Positions 1 to 9,020 of a DNA stretch of 64,000 nt are shown piece by piece (position 1 is the first letter of the stretch; each line of letters begins with the position of its first letter). The position numbers and the translations under genes are program-made. The stretch is from Histidinibacterium aquaticum (GTDB lineage Bacteria; Pseudomonadota; Alphaproteobacteria; Rhodobacterales; Rhodobacteraceae): the NCBI RefSeq assembly GCF_008710275.1, contig NZ_VYQE01000002.1:545522-609521 (forward strand), in the 5' to 3' direction. The notes under the pieces were generated by a model. That model worked only from the letters and a program-made list of their open reading frames with translations, was not told the DNA's origin and ran no database searches.

Positions 1-631
1 TCCAGAGCGCCAGCGTCAGTCCTACGTAGATCGGCACCAGCTGCGAGAAGTACCGGTCGAGCCGCTCGTAGGGCCCCGCGGTGCGGGTCACCTGGCTGAA
101 GCGGGTGGAGAGATCGCCCCGCCCCAGGCTCGCCCGGACCTCGAAGCCCCCCAGGGAGAGGGGCGCCAGGATCGCCATGGCGGCGACCCAGATCAGCAGC
201 CCGCCGAACCAGCCGACGAGCGCCCGCCAGAGGTGGAGCGAGGGCGCGAGCGTCTCCGGGCGGTCCCAGAGGGTGGCGCCCGTGGTGGTGAAGGCCGAGA
301 CCATCTCGAACCAGGCTGCCCCGAGCCCGCCCCCGGCGGCCGACTGGAAGGGCACGGCCAGCACCAGCGGCAGGACCGTGTAGGCGGCCAGCAGGGCCGC
401 GAGCTGGGCGAAGGCGCTCTCGTCGGGCAAACGGCCCCTCAGGGCGAGCCCCAGGATCGCGGTGCCGAGCCCGAGGACCATCGCGCCGGAGAAGAAGGCG
501 CGCGCCGTGACCCCGTCGTCCAGCGCCGTGGCGTGGAGCGCGGGCACCAGCATCGCCCCGGCGGCCAGCGCCAGCAGCACCACGAAAAGCGGCTGGCGCG
601 GGGTGCGGCGGTCTCTGCGGGGACCCCGCAT
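1..631 (-). CDS. trkH: Trk potassium uptake system membrane subunit TrkH (partial, C-terminal part outside window)
   Basis: Inner-membrane potassium channel subunit that works with the cytoplasmic regulator TrkA encoded just upstream. About 210 residues are visible, starting at ATG 631. They include several hydrophobic segments and the pore-loop signature SAFTTTGATL, typical of a TrkH/KtrB selectivity filter, followed by the segment WRALVGWFGGLL. The start codon shares one base with the trkA stop (TGATG), so the two are translationally coupled. The gene runs off the left end of the window. Identification is firm because of the filter motif and the partner gene. Confidence 0.9.
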   Translation of the reverse strand, partial: MRGPRRDRRTPRQPLFVVLLALAAGAMLVPALHATALDDGVTARAFFSGAMVLGLGTAILGLALRGRLPDESAFAQLAALLAAYTVLPLVLAVPFQSAAGGGLGAAWFEMVSAFTTTGATLWDRPETLAPSLHLWRALVGWFGGLLIWVAAMAILAPLSLGGFEVRASLGRGDLSTRFSQVTRTAGPYERLDRYFSQLVPIYVGLTLALW

Positions 632-2007
632 CAGAAGAAGTCGATGGAGACCTGCAGGAGCCGCTCCACCTCAGGCACGTCGTCGGACATGGCGAAGATG
701 GCTACGAGATCGCCCTCCTCGACGCGGGTCTCCCCGGTGGGCTTCACGTAGCGGCCGGCCTTCAGCAGACCGCCGACCAGCACGCCTTCAGGGAACTCGA
801 TGTCCCGGATCCGCTGGCCCGCGATGGGCGAGGTCGAGAGAACCTGCGCCTCGATCATCTCCGCCTCGGCGTCGCCGATGGAATAGACCCCGCGGACCCG
901 GCCGTGCCGGATGTGGCGCAGGATCGAGCTCACGGTCGTGGCGCGCGGGTTGATGTAGGCGTCGATGTCGAGCGGCTCCATCAGCGGCACGAGAGAGGGA
1001 TCGTTGCTGAGACAGATCGCCATTGGGCAGCCCATGCCCTTGGCGCGGACGGCGGCGAGCAGGTTGGTCTTGTCGTCGTCGGTGACCACGAGCACGGCGT
1101 CGGCGCGAGAGATCCCGGCCTCGGTCAGCAGCGCGGCGTCGAGGCCGTCGCCGTTCAGGACGATCGTCCGGTCGAGGGCATCCGCCGCGCGCTCGGCGCT
1201 GGCCCGGTTCTTCTCGATCACCTTGACGCGCACCCGGTCCGCGCGTCCCTCCAGCGCCTTGGCGACCGCGAGCCCGACGTTGCCGCCGCCGATGACGACG
1301 ACCCGCTCCTGCTTTGACTGGGTCTTGCCGAAGATCTCCAGCGTGCGGGTCACGTCGTTCGATTCGGTGAAGAGATAGGCGCTGTCGCCGGCGAAGATCT
1401 GGTCGCCCGGATCGGGGGCGAAGAGCTGGCCGTCGCGCCGCAGGCCCACCACGATGGTCTTCAGCGTCGAGAAGAGGTCGGTGAGCTGCCGCAGCGGCGT
1501 GTTCACCACCGGGCAGTCCTCGTCGATCTTGATGCCCAGCAGCGTGCCCTGCCCGCGCAGGAACTGCTCGGTGTCGAAGGCCGCAGGCGCGGCGAGCCGG
1601 CGCAGCGCCGCTTCGGCCACCTCGCGCTCGGGGCTGATCACCACGTCGATCGGCATGTGATCGCGGCGGTAGAGATCGGAATAGATCGCGTCGAGGTAGC
1701 TCTGCCCCCGGAGCCGCGCGATCTTGCGCTGGATCGCGAAGACCGAGTGCGCGACCTGGCAGGTGACCATGTTCACCTCGTCGCTGTGCGTCGCGGCGAT
1801 GATCATGTCGGCGTCCCGCGCGCCCGCCCGGTCGAGGATGTCGGGATAGGAGGCGAAGCCCGCGATGCCCTGCACGTCGAGCGTATCCGTCGCCCGGCGC
1901 ACCAGGTCGGGATTGTTGTCGACGACGGTGACGTCGTTGCGCTCACCGGAGAGGTGCCGGGCGATCTGCCAGCCGACCTGCCCCGCGCCGCAGATGATGA
2001 CCTTCAT
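631..2007 (-). CDS. trkA: Trk system potassium transporter TrkA
   Basis: Peripheral cytoplasmic subunit that binds NAD(H) and gates the TrkH potassium channel. The 458 residues match the usual TrkA length and show two tandem RCK halves. The first begins with the Rossmann motif GAGQVGWQIARHLS (about residues 7-20), and the second with VIGGGNVGLAVAKAL (about 238-252). Each is followed by a C-terminal RCK_C region. It is first in a two-gene operon with trkH. Family assignment is secure. Confidence 0.95.
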   Translation of the reverse strand: MKVIICGAGQVGWQIARHLSGERNDVTVVDNNPDLVRRATDTLDVQGIAGFASYPDILDRAGARDADMIIAATHSDEVNMVTCQVAHSVFAIQRKIARLRGQSYLDAIYSDLYRRDHMPIDVVISPEREVAEAALRRLAAPAAFDTEQFLRGQGTLLGIKIDEDCPVVNTPLRQLTDLFSTLKTIVVGLRRDGQLFAPDPGDQIFAGDSAYLFTESNDVTRTLEIFGKTQSKQERVVVIGGGNVGLAVAKALEGRADRVRVKVIEKNRASAERAADALDRTIVLNGDGLDAALLTEAGISRADAVLVVTDDDKTNLLAAVRAKGMGCPMAICLSNDPSLVPLMEPLDIDAYINPRATTVSSILRHIRHGRVRGVYSIGDAEAEMIEAQVLSTSPIAGQRIRDIEFPEGVLVGGLLKAGRYVKPTGETRVEEGDLVAIFAMSDDVPEVERLLQVSIDFF

Positions 2008-2082
2008 AGGTTCTTCCGTGTGACCCCGGACGCCCTCTCGTGCCAGACCCCCATGTCCCGGTCAATCGGCACGCGCCTGCAT

Positions 2083-2200
2083 CTTCTGGGGGAAAATATC
2101 CCGGGGGAGTCGGCCCCCCGGGGCCGACGGGGGCAGAGCCCCCGCACAGGTCCGGTCCCGCGCAGCGGGTCCGGGCTCATCATGGGTGGCCGCAGGCCAC
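2083..2200 (+). repeat. Four-hairpin dispersed intergenic element, copy A
   Basis: One of three related copies (others at 16539-16662 and 59353-59472). It starts with CTTCTGGG, then an AAATATCCC block, then four consecutive hairpins. Stem 1 pairs 2109-2117 with 2120-2128. Stem 2 pairs 2129-2134 with 2138-2143 around AGA. Stem 3 pairs 2152-2161 with 2165-2174 and has an internal T-T mismatch. Stem 4 pairs 2186-2191 with 2195-2200 around GCA. The element fills the gap between the trkA start and the lipA stop. Its function is unknown: a REP/MITE-like DNA element or a structured RNA are both possible. Confidence 0.85.
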
Positions 2201-2215
2201 GCCGCGTCCTCGCGG

Positions 2216-3175
2216 TCAGGCGGTCGCGGCGAGGGCGCGTTCGCGGTTCTCGCGCAGCCGGACGAAGTCGTCGCCCGCGTGGTAGCTCGACCGCGTGAGC
2301 GGCGTGGCCGAGACCATGAGGAACCCCTTGCCGTAGGCCGTCTTCTCGTAGGAGGCGAACTCCTCCGGCGTGATGAAGCGGTCCACCCGGTGGTGCTTGG
2401 GCGTGGGCTGGAGGTACTGGCCGATGGTGAGGAAATCGACGCCCGCCGAGCGCATGTCGTCCATCACCTGGAGGACCTGCGGCCGCTCCTCGCCCAGGCC
2501 CACCATAAGGCCCGACTTGGTGAACATGGAGGGATCGAGCTCCTTCACACGCTGCAGCAGGCGCAGGGAGTGGAAGTAGCGCGCGCCGGGCCGCACTTCC
2601 TGGTAGAGGCCGGGCACGGTCTCGAGGTTGTGGTTGAAGACGTCCGGCTTGGCCGCGACCACGACCTCGAGCGCCTCGGGGCCGCAGCGCAGGAAATCCG
2701 GGGTGAGGATCTCGATCGTCGTGCCGGGGGCGCGGTGGCGGATGGCGCGGATGGTCTGGGCGAAATGCTCCGCCCCGCCATCCTCGACGTCGTCGCGGTC
2801 GACCGAGGTGATCACGACGTGGTTCAGCCCGAGCTTGGCGACGGCATCGGCCACCCGTCCCGGCTCGAAAACGTCCAGGTCGTCGGGCCGTCCCGTGGCC
2901 ACGTTGCAGAAGGTGCAGCCGCGGGTGCAGATCTCGCCCATGATCATCATGGTGGCGTGGCCCTGCGCCCAGCATTCGCCGGCATTGGGGCAGCCCGCCT
3001 CCTCGCAGACCGTGGTCAGCTTGTGCTCTCGGATGATGTCCCGGGTCTGGCGGTAGCCCTCCGAGGTCGGCGCCTTCACCCGGATCCAGTCCGGCTTCTT
3101 GGGCTGGGCGTTGTCGGCGCGGTGCGCCTTCTCCGGATGGCGCTGGCCGGGAATCTTCAGGTCGCGCGGTGCCAT
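2216..3175 (-). CDS. lipA: Lipoyl synthase
   Basis: Radical SAM enzyme that inserts two sulfur atoms into protein-bound octanoyl groups to form the lipoyl cofactor of 2-oxoacid dehydrogenases. The auxiliary-cluster motif [12 protein letters not shown] and the radical-SAM motif [10 protein letters not shown] are both present and intact. I chose ATG 3175 (319 residues, the usual length) because AGGAGG lies directly upstream. A longer in-frame extension to 3298 has no such support. It is transcribed away from the divergent catalase gene. Confidence 0.95.
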   Translation of the reverse strand: MAPRDLKIPGQRHPEKAHRADNAQPKKPDWIRVKAPTSEGYRQTRDIIREHKLTTVCEEAGCPNAGECWAQGHATMMIMGEICTRGCTFCNVATGRPDDLDVFEPGRVADAVAKLGLNHVVITSVDRDDVEDGGAEHFAQTIRAIRHRAPGTTIEILTPDFLRCGPEALEVVVAAKPDVFNHNLETVPGLYQEVRPGARYFHSLRLLQRVKELDPSMFTKSGLMVGLGEERPQVLQVMDDMRSAGVDFLTIGQYLQPTPKHHRVDRFITPEEFASYEKTAYGKGFLMVSATPLTRSSYHAGDDFVRLRENRERALAATA

Positions 3176-3305
3176 GGGCGTTCCTCCTGCTTGCGGAATA
3201 CCTAGTCGGACCGGCGTCATTTGTCCAAGCCCCGCGCGGTCCCGTGATGGCGGGGTTGCATCCGGCGCAACGGGACCGCCGAACGAGCCGCCCGACATCA
3301 GCCAA

Positions 3306-3320
3306 ACTTATCGTACCTAT
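3306..3320. promoter_or_regulatory. Possible OxyR-type half-site in the lipA-katA intergenic region
   Basis: The 15-mer ACTTATCGTACCTAT keeps the T, A and CTAT positions of the OxyR half-site ATAGnTnnnAnCTAT but lacks the left ATAG. No second half-site is visible at the expected spacing. It lies about 75 bp before the catalase start. This is a weak pattern match, listed because peroxide control of a catalase would be expected. Confidence 0.25.
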
Positions 3321-3393
3321 CAGGAAATCCGCTCCGGAACCAATCGCCCCGCCGGTCGCTATGGCCTCGACTGCACGCCGACAGGAGGTTCCC

Positions 3394-4893
3394 ATGGCCG
3401 ACAGACCCCGCCTCACCACGACCGCCGGAGCCCCCTGGGTCTCCAACGAGACCTCGAAGACGGCCGGCCCGCGCGGCCCGGTCCTTCTGGAAGATTACCA
3501 GCTCATCGAGAAGCTCGCGCACCAGAACCGCGAGCGCATCCCCGAGCGCGTCGTCCATGCCAAGGGCTGGGGCGCGCAGGGGACCTTCACCGTCACGCAC
3601 GACATCACGAAATACACCCGGGCCCGGATCTTCTCCGAGATCGGCAAGCAGACCCCCGTGCTCGCCCGCTGGTCCACCGTGGCCGGCGAACAGGGCGCGG
3701 CGGATGCCGAGCGCGACGTGCGGGGCTTCAGCCTCAAGTTCTACACCGAGGACGGCAACTGGGACATGGTGGGCAACAACACCCCGGTCTTCTTCGTCCG
3801 CGACGCCTACAAGTTCCCCGACTTCATCCGCACGCAGAAGCGCCATCCAAAGACCAACATGCGCTCTCCCGAGGCCATGTTCGACTTCTGGGCGGGCCAG
3901 CCCGAGTCGGTCCATCAGGTGACGATCCTGATGTCCGACCGCGGCATCCCGAAATCGCCCTTCCACATGAACGGCTACGGCTCGCACACCTTCTCGTTCT
4001 GGAACGACGACGGCGAGCGGTTCTGGGTCAAGTTCCACTTCCGCACCCATCAGGGCCACGAGACGCTGACCAACGAAAAGGCCGAAGAGATCATCGGCTC
4101 CACCCGCGAAAGCTACCAGGAGCATCTCTTCAACACGCTGGAGAACGGCGGCTCGGCCAAATGGACCTTTTTCATCCAGGTGATGAGCGAGGAGGACGCG
4201 GAGAGGCAGGACTTCAATCCCTTCGACCTGACGAAGGTCTGGTCGCATTCCGAGTTTCCGCTGATCGAGGTGGGCGAGCTGGAGATCGACCGCAACGTCG
4301 ACAACTACTTCCAGATGGTCGAGAACGTGGCCTTCGCACCGTCGAACGTGGTGCCCGGCATCGGCTTTTCGCCCGACCGGATGCTGCAGGCCCGGGTCTG
4401 GTCCTATGCCGATGCGCACCGCTACCGGCTCGGCACCCACTACGAGGCTCTGCCGCCCAACGTCCCCCACAACAGCCAGGCGCTGCACTACCACAAGGAC
4501 GGCGCCATGCGGTTCTTCCGGAACGACGTGGGCAATCCCAACGCCTACTACGAGCCGAACCAGTACGAGGACGGGCCCGTGGCCGATCCCTCGACCCAGG
4601 AGCCGCCGCTCCGGATCGACCCGGAGGCCTACCGCTATCCGCAGGAGACCTCCGAGGCGGATTTCGTGCAGCCCCGCAAGCTCTATGCCGAGGTCCTCTC
4701 GGACGAGGAGCGGCAGCGGCTTCACCAGAACATGGCGGGCGCCATGGCGCCCTGTTCCGAAAGCGTCAAGGAACGCTGGTACGCCGTCCTGGGGCGCGTG
4801 CACCCCGACTACGCGAAGGGCGTGCGCGAAGCGGCCGAAAGCCAGCCCGCGATCCCCGTGACCGACAACACGCCGGTCACCGCAGCCGAGTAA
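3394..4893 (+). CDS. katA: Monofunctional haem catalase (small-subunit type)
   Basis: Converts hydrogen peroxide to water and oxygen. The protein has 499 residues, the size of clade 3 small-subunit catalases. It shows the active-site region [18 protein letters not shown] with the distal His, the Asn-containing stretch [14 protein letters not shown], and the proximal haem ligand region [14 protein letters not shown] with the Tyr. ATG 3394 is preceded by AGGAGGTT. Upstream in-frame ATGs lack a ribosome site and would add non-family sequence. A strong hairpin follows the stop. The gene stands alone, divergent from lipA. Confidence 0.95.
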   Translation: MADRPRLTTTAGAPWVSNETSKTAGPRGPVLLEDYQLIEKLAHQNRERIPERVVHAKGWGAQGTFTVTHDITKYTRARIFSEIGKQTPVLARWSTVAGEQGAADAERDVRGFSLKFYTEDGNWDMVGNNTPVFFVRDAYKFPDFIRTQKRHPKTNMRSPEAMFDFWAGQPESVHQVTILMSDRGIPKSPFHMNGYGSHTFSFWNDDGERFWVKFHFRTHQGHETLTNEKAEEIIGSTRESYQEHLFNTLENGGSAKWTFFIQVMSEEDAERQDFNPFDLTKVWSHSEFPLIEVGELEIDRNVDNYFQMVENVAFAPSNVVPGIGFSPDRMLQARVWSYADAHRYRLGTHYEALPPNVPHNSQALHYHKDGAMRFFRNDVGNPNAYYEPNQYEDGPVADPSTQEPPLRIDPEAYRYPQETSEADFVQPRKLYAEVLSDEERQRLHQNMAGAMAPCSESVKERWYAVLGRVHPDYAKGVREAAESQPAIPVTDNTPVTAAE

Positions 4894-4919
4894 CGAGTGA
4901 CTCGGGTTGTGTACCGGTC

Positions 4920-4947
4920 CCCCGTCCCGCCCGGGGACGGGGGGCTT
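4920..4947 (+). terminator. Probable intrinsic terminator after katA
   Basis: CCCCGTCCC (4920-4928) pairs perfectly with GGGACGGGG (4934-4942). It is followed by G-rich sequence and a short CTTT. The stem is strong but the T-tract is weak. Confidence 0.55.
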
Positions 4948-4972
4948 TCCCGTGTGGTCTCCCCCCGCCTGC

Positions 4973-4988
4973 CCGGACTAGTGTCCGG
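4973..4988. promoter_or_regulatory. Inverted repeat upstream of the VIT-type transporter gene
   Basis: CCGGAC-TAGT-GTCCGG, a perfect 6-bp inverted repeat with a 4-nt centre, lies 23 bp before ATG 5012. It could be an operator for a dimeric metal-responsive regulator or a small leader hairpin. It does not resemble the Fur, Mur or Irr sites I know. Confidence 0.3.
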
Positions 4989-5011
4989 CGCGAGCTGATC
5001 GGGAGGCGCAG

Positions 5012-5743
5012 ATGGAGACTGTGGAAAGAGCCGAGAGCGTTGGCGGGCGGCTGGCCGGGGCGCGGCAGTTTCTCAGGCAGATCGTCTACGGCGGCAATGA
5101 CGGCATCGTCACCACCTTCGCCATCGTCGCGGGCTTCGCCGGGGCCGAGGCGCAGGGGACAGCCCAGATCGGCACGATCGCGGTTCTCGTCTTCGGTCTG
5201 TCCAACCTCATGGCGGACGGCGTTTCGATGGGGCTTGGCGAAGTGCTGTCTTCCCGCTCGCAGGCCAAGCTCCACGCCGCCGAGCGCCGCCGCCGCCATG
5301 CCGCGCTGACCGAGAGACCCGAGGCCGAGCGGACCGAGCTCGAAACCATCCTCCGGGATCGCGGGATGCCGCCGGACCGGAGCGGGCGGGTCGCCGAGGA
5401 GATGATGGCGGCGCCCGATCTCGTCGCAGACCTGATGATGACCTACCGGCTGAAGATGCCCGACGCCCCGGGCGGCAACGTGCTGGTCGGCGGGCTCTCG
5501 ACCTTCCTGGCCTTCGTCTTCTTCGGTCTGCTACCCCTCCTGCCCTACGTCCTCATGCCGCCGCTCGCGCCCGCGACCTTCGGCGTCTCCGTCGCGGCGA
5601 CCGCTCTCGCGCTCGGCGCGCTCGGGCTGTTGCGCGCCACCGCCACTGGGGAGCGGGTCGTCGCGGCCCTGGTGGAGACGCTGGCGCTGGGCGGGCTCTG
5701 CGCGGCGGTGGCCTATGGCGTCGGCGCGCTGGTGGCGGGGTGA
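5012..5743 (+). CDS. VIT1/CCC1-family Fe2+/Mn2+ transporter
   Basis: Membrane protein of 243 residues in the vacuolar-iron-transporter-like family. The N-terminus has the family signature RQIVYGGNDGIVTTFAIVAG, then a second helix FGLSNLMADGVSMGLGEVLS with its conserved Asp/Glu/Met metal-path residues. A charged cytoplasmic segment (about 90-150) follows, then three C-terminal helices. Bacterial members move ferrous iron or manganese, usually as exporters. A ribosome site GGGAGGCGC precedes the start. It is tail-to-tail with the DUF6456 gene. Confidence 0.8.
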   Translation: METVERAESVGGRLAGARQFLRQIVYGGNDGIVTTFAIVAGFAGAEAQGTAQIGTIAVLVFGLSNLMADGVSMGLGEVLSSRSQAKLHAAERRRRHAALTERPEAERTELETILRDRGMPPDRSGRVAEEMMAAPDLVADLMMTYRLKMPDAPGGNVLVGGLSTFLAFVFFGLLPLLPYVLMPPLAPATFGVSVAATALALGALGLLRATATGERVVAALVETLALGGLCAAVAYGVGALVAG

Positions 5744-5744
5744 G

Positions 5745-6797
5745 CTAGCCGCAATGCGCTGCGCCGGGTGTTTCGGAATAGTGTTGCCGCAGGCGCTGGA
5801 GGGCGATGCGCAGCACGACCTTGCCGGAGCGCGCCGACCAGCCCATGCGGCGTTCGGCGTCCTCCAGCCCCTCGAGGTAACAGCAGCAGCGCAAAGCCAC
5901 GTCGCCCAGCCCGGGACCGAGGGCCGCCAGCGCGGCGGCGACCCGGGCGCGGGCCGCGTCGGAGGCCGTCCCCGGCCGGTCGGGCGGAAGCTCGCCCCCG
6001 GTGAGGTAGCGCGTCCAGTCGCCGGGGGTCCGTGGCCCCATCTCGGCCAGTTGGAAGTCCTCGCGCAGCCTCTCGCCCGCGGCGATGCTGCCACGGTCCA
6101 GGAAGGGCCGGCCGTCCCGGTCGCGCCTCCGGCCGAGCCCGGCGAGCGGGCTTTCGGCCGGAGCCAGGGTCGCGGGAGCGTCTGGCTGCGGGACGAAGGG
6201 AGCAGCGGCTTCCTCCAGCCCCCCGGCCCGCGTGAAGGCGTTGACGAGGCGGCGCAGTTCGACCCGGCCGGCGGATGTCACCCGGTAGCGCGCGATCCGG
6301 CCGCCGGCTGCGTCGCTCGCGACGAGTTCGCGCAGCGCCAGCGTCTCGGCCACGGGCCGCTCGACCAGCGCCCGGTTCTCCGGGTCTCCCTCGGGGCCGC
6401 CACTGACCACGACGCAGCGGTCCATGTCACGACCCACCACTAGGGTCGCGCCCTCTTCGCAGAGCGGTCGCAGCGCCGCGATCCATTGGTCGGGAAGCCC
6501 GGGTCCGAATGGCCCTTCCTCGGCGGCAGTCCCGAGTGTCCCGCCGGTCTCGTCCACAACCATTCGGAGCAGGCCCGCGAGGCGGCCGAGGCAGCCTTCG
6601 ACCAGCGGATCGTCGCGGCGCGCTTCCACCCGGCGGATCTGGCGGAGGATCGTGGAGGGATGCTGCCCGGCCCGCCGCGCCAGGGCCCGGATCGGCACGC
6701 CGCGTTCCACGTGCGCGACGTAGTGCCGGACGGGATCGGGTAACCAACCGGGCAACGGATTGGTTTCCTTGGAAATGTCGTCGGTCTTGAGTGTCAT
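5745..6797 (-). CDS. DUF6456 domain protein with N-terminal helix-turn-helix
   Basis: 350 residues from ATG 6797. Residues about 15-65 (PVRHYVAHVERGVPIRALAR, then HPSTILRQIRRVE) form a helix-turn-helix of the kind found before DUF6456 in alphaproteobacteria. The middle is variable. The C-terminus (about 255-350, with a DFQLAEMGPRTPGDWTRYL segment) matches DUF6456. The function is unknown, but DNA binding is likely. A CtrA-like box lies 75 bp upstream in the gap shared with the divergent DUF6477 gene. No strong ribosome site precedes this ATG, and a longer start at 6890 is possible. Confidence 0.7.
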   Translation of the reverse strand: MTLKTDDISKETNPLPGWLPDPVRHYVAHVERGVPIRALARRAGQHPSTILRQIRRVEARRDDPLVEGCLGRLAGLLRMVVDETGGTLGTAAEEGPFGPGLPDQWIAALRPLCEEGATLVVGRDMDRCVVVSGGPEGDPENRALVERPVAETLALRELVASDAAGGRIARYRVTSAGRVELRRLVNAFTRAGGLEEAAAPFVPQPDAPATLAPAESPLAGLGRRRDRDGRPFLDRGSIAAGERLREDFQLAEMGPRTPGDWTRYLTGGELPPDRPGTASDAARARVAAALAALGPGLGDVALRCCCYLEGLEDAERRMGWSARSGKVVLRIALQRLRQHYSETPGAAHCG

Positions 6798-6871
6798 GCG
6801 CCACGCCCCCGCTCGCCGCTGATCGGGACGCCAAAGGGCCCCGTCGCCGGTGGGTCCTCCCGGACCACCGA

Positions 6872-6887
6872 TTAGCCTTCCGTTAAC
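6872..6887. promoter_or_regulatory. CtrA-like box (TTAG-N7-TTAAC)
   Basis: TTAG (6872-6875) and TTAAC (6883-6887) are separated by seven bases, one mismatch from the consensus TTAA-N7-TTAAC. The site lies in an AT-rich gap between the divergent DUF6456 and DUF6477 genes. The same variant recurs upstream of the GTA genes. Confidence 0.5.
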
Positions 6888-7025
6888 CAACAGAACGCTG
6901 GAGCATTAAAGTTTCTAATTACTAAACAAGTCTGACCGCTGCGTTCGGAGGGGTCCTCCGCGACGCAACACCCGCTGAGGTTGCGTATTCTTCCCGCTGT
7001 ACCGAGCGCCAGGGAGGGCGGATGG

Positions 7026-7325
7026 ATGCAGGATCTCTTCAGTCTCGTGGAGGCGCTGCGGCGGCCCCCGCTTCTGGTCAGCGCAGCGCGATTCGGCGTC
7101 GACGACTATTCCCGGGAGCGGATGCTTCCCCGGCTCCTGCGCTGTGCCACGGCGCCGCGCACCGGCGAGGCCGTCGTGCAGTTGCTGGAGCTGGAGGAGG
7201 ACCACGACGGTCGGCGCCGGGCCGGGGCGGCGGAGTACTCCGTAGCCCGCCACGTCGAGGTGCTGATCGCGCTGATGGCCGAGACGCGGTTGCTCCGCGC
7301 CTCCGGCCCGCAGCCCGTCAGGTGA
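7026..7325 (+). CDS. DUF6477 family small protein
   Basis: 99 residues beginning MQDLFSLVEALRRPPLLV and containing the family-like stretch YSVARHVEVLIALMAE near the C-terminus. I recall this as a short conserved Rhodobacterales family, DUF6477, of unknown function. ATG 7026 is preceded by GGGAGGGCG. The last eight bases overlap the convergent mttB-like gene. It shares its promoter region with the DUF6456 gene, which suggests co-regulation. Confidence 0.7.
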   Translation: MQDLFSLVEALRRPPLLVSAARFGVDDYSRERMLPRLLRCATAPRTGEAVVQLLELEEDHDGRRRAGAAEYSVARHVEVLIALMAETRLLRASGPQPVR

Positions 7326-8865
7326 AGGCGTCGGGCATCGAGGCCTTCTTGGCGTCCACGTAGTCGGTCAGCGCGCGCTCGATGTCGGGGTCGAGTGCGG
7401 GCTGCTGGTACTGCGACAGGATCCGGTCGACCGCGCTGTTCGCGAGGCTCTGGGTGTCGGGCGCGCCGTTCTCGTACCAGGTCTCGTAGGGCTTGTAGTC
7501 GAGGAGGCTCGACCGCCAGAAGGCCGTCTTGAAGTTCGCTTGCGTATGCGCGCAGCCGAGGTAGTGCCCCCCGGGGCCGACCTCGCGCAGGGCGTCCATG
7601 GCGAGACCGTTCTCGCTCATGTCGATGCCCTTCGCCATCTGGTGCAGCGCGCCGAGCTGGTCGGCGTCCATGACGAACTTCTCGAAGGAGGCGACGAGCC
7701 CGCCCTCGAGCCAGCCGCAGGCGTGCAACATGAAGTTCACCCCGGAATAGAGCCCGGTGTTAAGGGTGTTCGCCGTCTCGTAGGCCGCCTGCGCGTCGGG
7801 CAGCTTCGACCCGTTGAACGACCCGGCCGAGCGATACGGCAGCCCCAGCCGCCGCACCAGCTGGCCCATGCCGAAGGTGATCTGGCTCGCCTCGGGGGTG
7901 CCGAAGGTGGGCGCGCCGGAGTTCATGTCGATCGAGGTGACGAAGGCCCCCGCGATCACCGGAGCGCCGGGCCGGACCAGCTGCGAGTAGGCGACGCCGG
8001 CCAGGACTTCGGCCAGCACCTGCGTCAGCGTGCCAGCGACCGTCACCGGCGCCATGGCCCCGCCGACGATGAAGGGCGAGATGATGCAGGCCTGGTTCGA
8101 GGCGGCATAGACCTCGAGCGCGCCCATCATCGTCGCGTCGAAGGTCAGCGGCGAGTTGATGTTGATGAGCGAGGTCATGACCGTGTTCTCGGCCACGAAG
8201 TCCTTGCCGAAGAGGATCTCGCACATCTCGACCGCATCCTGCGCCCGGGAGGGTTCGGTCACCGCGCCCATGAACGGTTTGTCGCTGAGGGTCATGTGCG
8301 CCATCAGCATGTCGAGGTGGCGCTTGTTGACCGGCACGTCCGTGGGCTCGCAGACCGTGCCGCCCGAGTGGTGCAGCCACTTGGACATGTAGCCCAGCTT
8401 CACGAACTTGCGGAAATCCTCGATCGTCGCGTAGCGCCGCCCGCCGAGCGCGTCGCGCACGAACGGAGGGCCGTACACCGGGGCCAGCACGAGGTTGCGC
8501 CCGCCGATCTCGACCGACTTCTCGGGGTTCCGGGCGTACTGGGTGAAGGAGGACGGCGCAGTCTCGCAGAGCTTGCGGGCCAGCCCGCGCGGGATGCGCA
8601 CCCGCTCGCCCTGGACGTCGGCGCCGGCCTGGCGCCAGCGCTCCAGCGCGCCGGGATTCTCGACGAAATTGACGCCGATCTCCTCAAGGACGGTCTCGGC
8701 ATTGGTTTCGATGACCTCCAGCGCCTCGGGCGTCAGGATCTCGAAGTTGGGGATGTTGCGCTCGATGTACTTCGCCGTCTCGATGCGGACCGCGGACCGC
8801 TCCGCCCGCCTTGCAGCGCCGCCGCCGCCCCGTCCCCGCCGAACTGCTGTCGTGGCCTCGGTCAT
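7318..8865 (-). CDS. MttB-superfamily methyltransferase without pyrrolysine
   Basis: 515 residues of the trimethylamine methyltransferase (MttB) superfamily. Methanogen MttB carries pyrrolysine at an in-frame amber codon. This frame has none, so the protein belongs to the non-pyrrolysine group, known members of which demethylate quaternary amines such as glycine betaine and pass the methyl to a corrinoid protein. The substrate here is not known. Typical segments are VYGPPFVRD, KWLHHSGGTVCEPTDVPV and GPGGHYLGCAHTQANFKTA. ATG 8865 has GAGGTG upstream. A perfect inverted repeat lies 18 bp before the start. No corrinoid protein gene is adjacent, but a corrinoid-activating protein is encoded at 39785. 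Confidence 0.85.
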   Translation of the reverse strand: MTEATTAVRRGRGGGGAARRAERSAVRIETAKYIERNIPNFEILTPEALEVIETNAETVLEEIGVNFVENPGALERWRQAGADVQGERVRIPRGLARKLCETAPSSFTQYARNPEKSVEIGGRNLVLAPVYGPPFVRDALGGRRYATIEDFRKFVKLGYMSKWLHHSGGTVCEPTDVPVNKRHLDMLMAHMTLSDKPFMGAVTEPSRAQDAVEMCEILFGKDFVAENTVMTSLININSPLTFDATMMGALEVYAASNQACIISPFIVGGAMAPVTVAGTLTQVLAEVLAGVAYSQLVRPGAPVIAGAFVTSIDMNSGAPTFGTPEASQITFGMGQLVRRLGLPYRSAGSFNGSKLPDAQAAYETANTLNTGLYSGVNFMLHACGWLEGGLVASFEKFVMDADQLGALHQMAKGIDMSENGLAMDALREVGPGGHYLGCAHTQANFKTAFWRSSLLDYKPYETWYENGAPDTQSLANSAVDRILSQYQQPALDPDIERALTDYVDAKKASMPDAFT

Positions 8866-8882
8866 CTCGCACCTCATGCGCC

Positions 8883-8902
8883 CGTATCACGGCCCTGATA
8901 CG
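8883..8902. promoter_or_regulatory. Operator-like inverted repeat before the mttB-like gene
   Basis: CGTATCA-N6-TGATACG is a perfect 7-bp inverted repeat centred about 27 bp upstream of the MttB-like start codon. The geometry suits a dimeric repressor such as a GntR- or TetR-type protein. No second copy was seen in the window. Confidence 0.5.
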
Positions 8903-9020
8903 AGGCCGCGCCGGAGACGTGTCGCGGAATTGCGGCGCATGCGGTGTGAAAACGACATCTCTTCGGCGCAGGAGGCCCGGCGGCCGTGCCGTCGGACCTC
9001 CGTTTCGCGCCGACGCAGGG

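Noticed and set aside
2004-3446. Long open frames overlapping lipA and katA on alternative frames
   Set aside because: They are Arg/Pro-rich translations typical of shadows of high-GC genes, and they overlap proteins with complete catalytic motifs.
7318-8865. Pyrrolysine-containing trimethylamine methyltransferase
   Set aside because: There is no in-frame TAG within the gene and no pyl genes in the window. It is the non-pyrrolysine branch.
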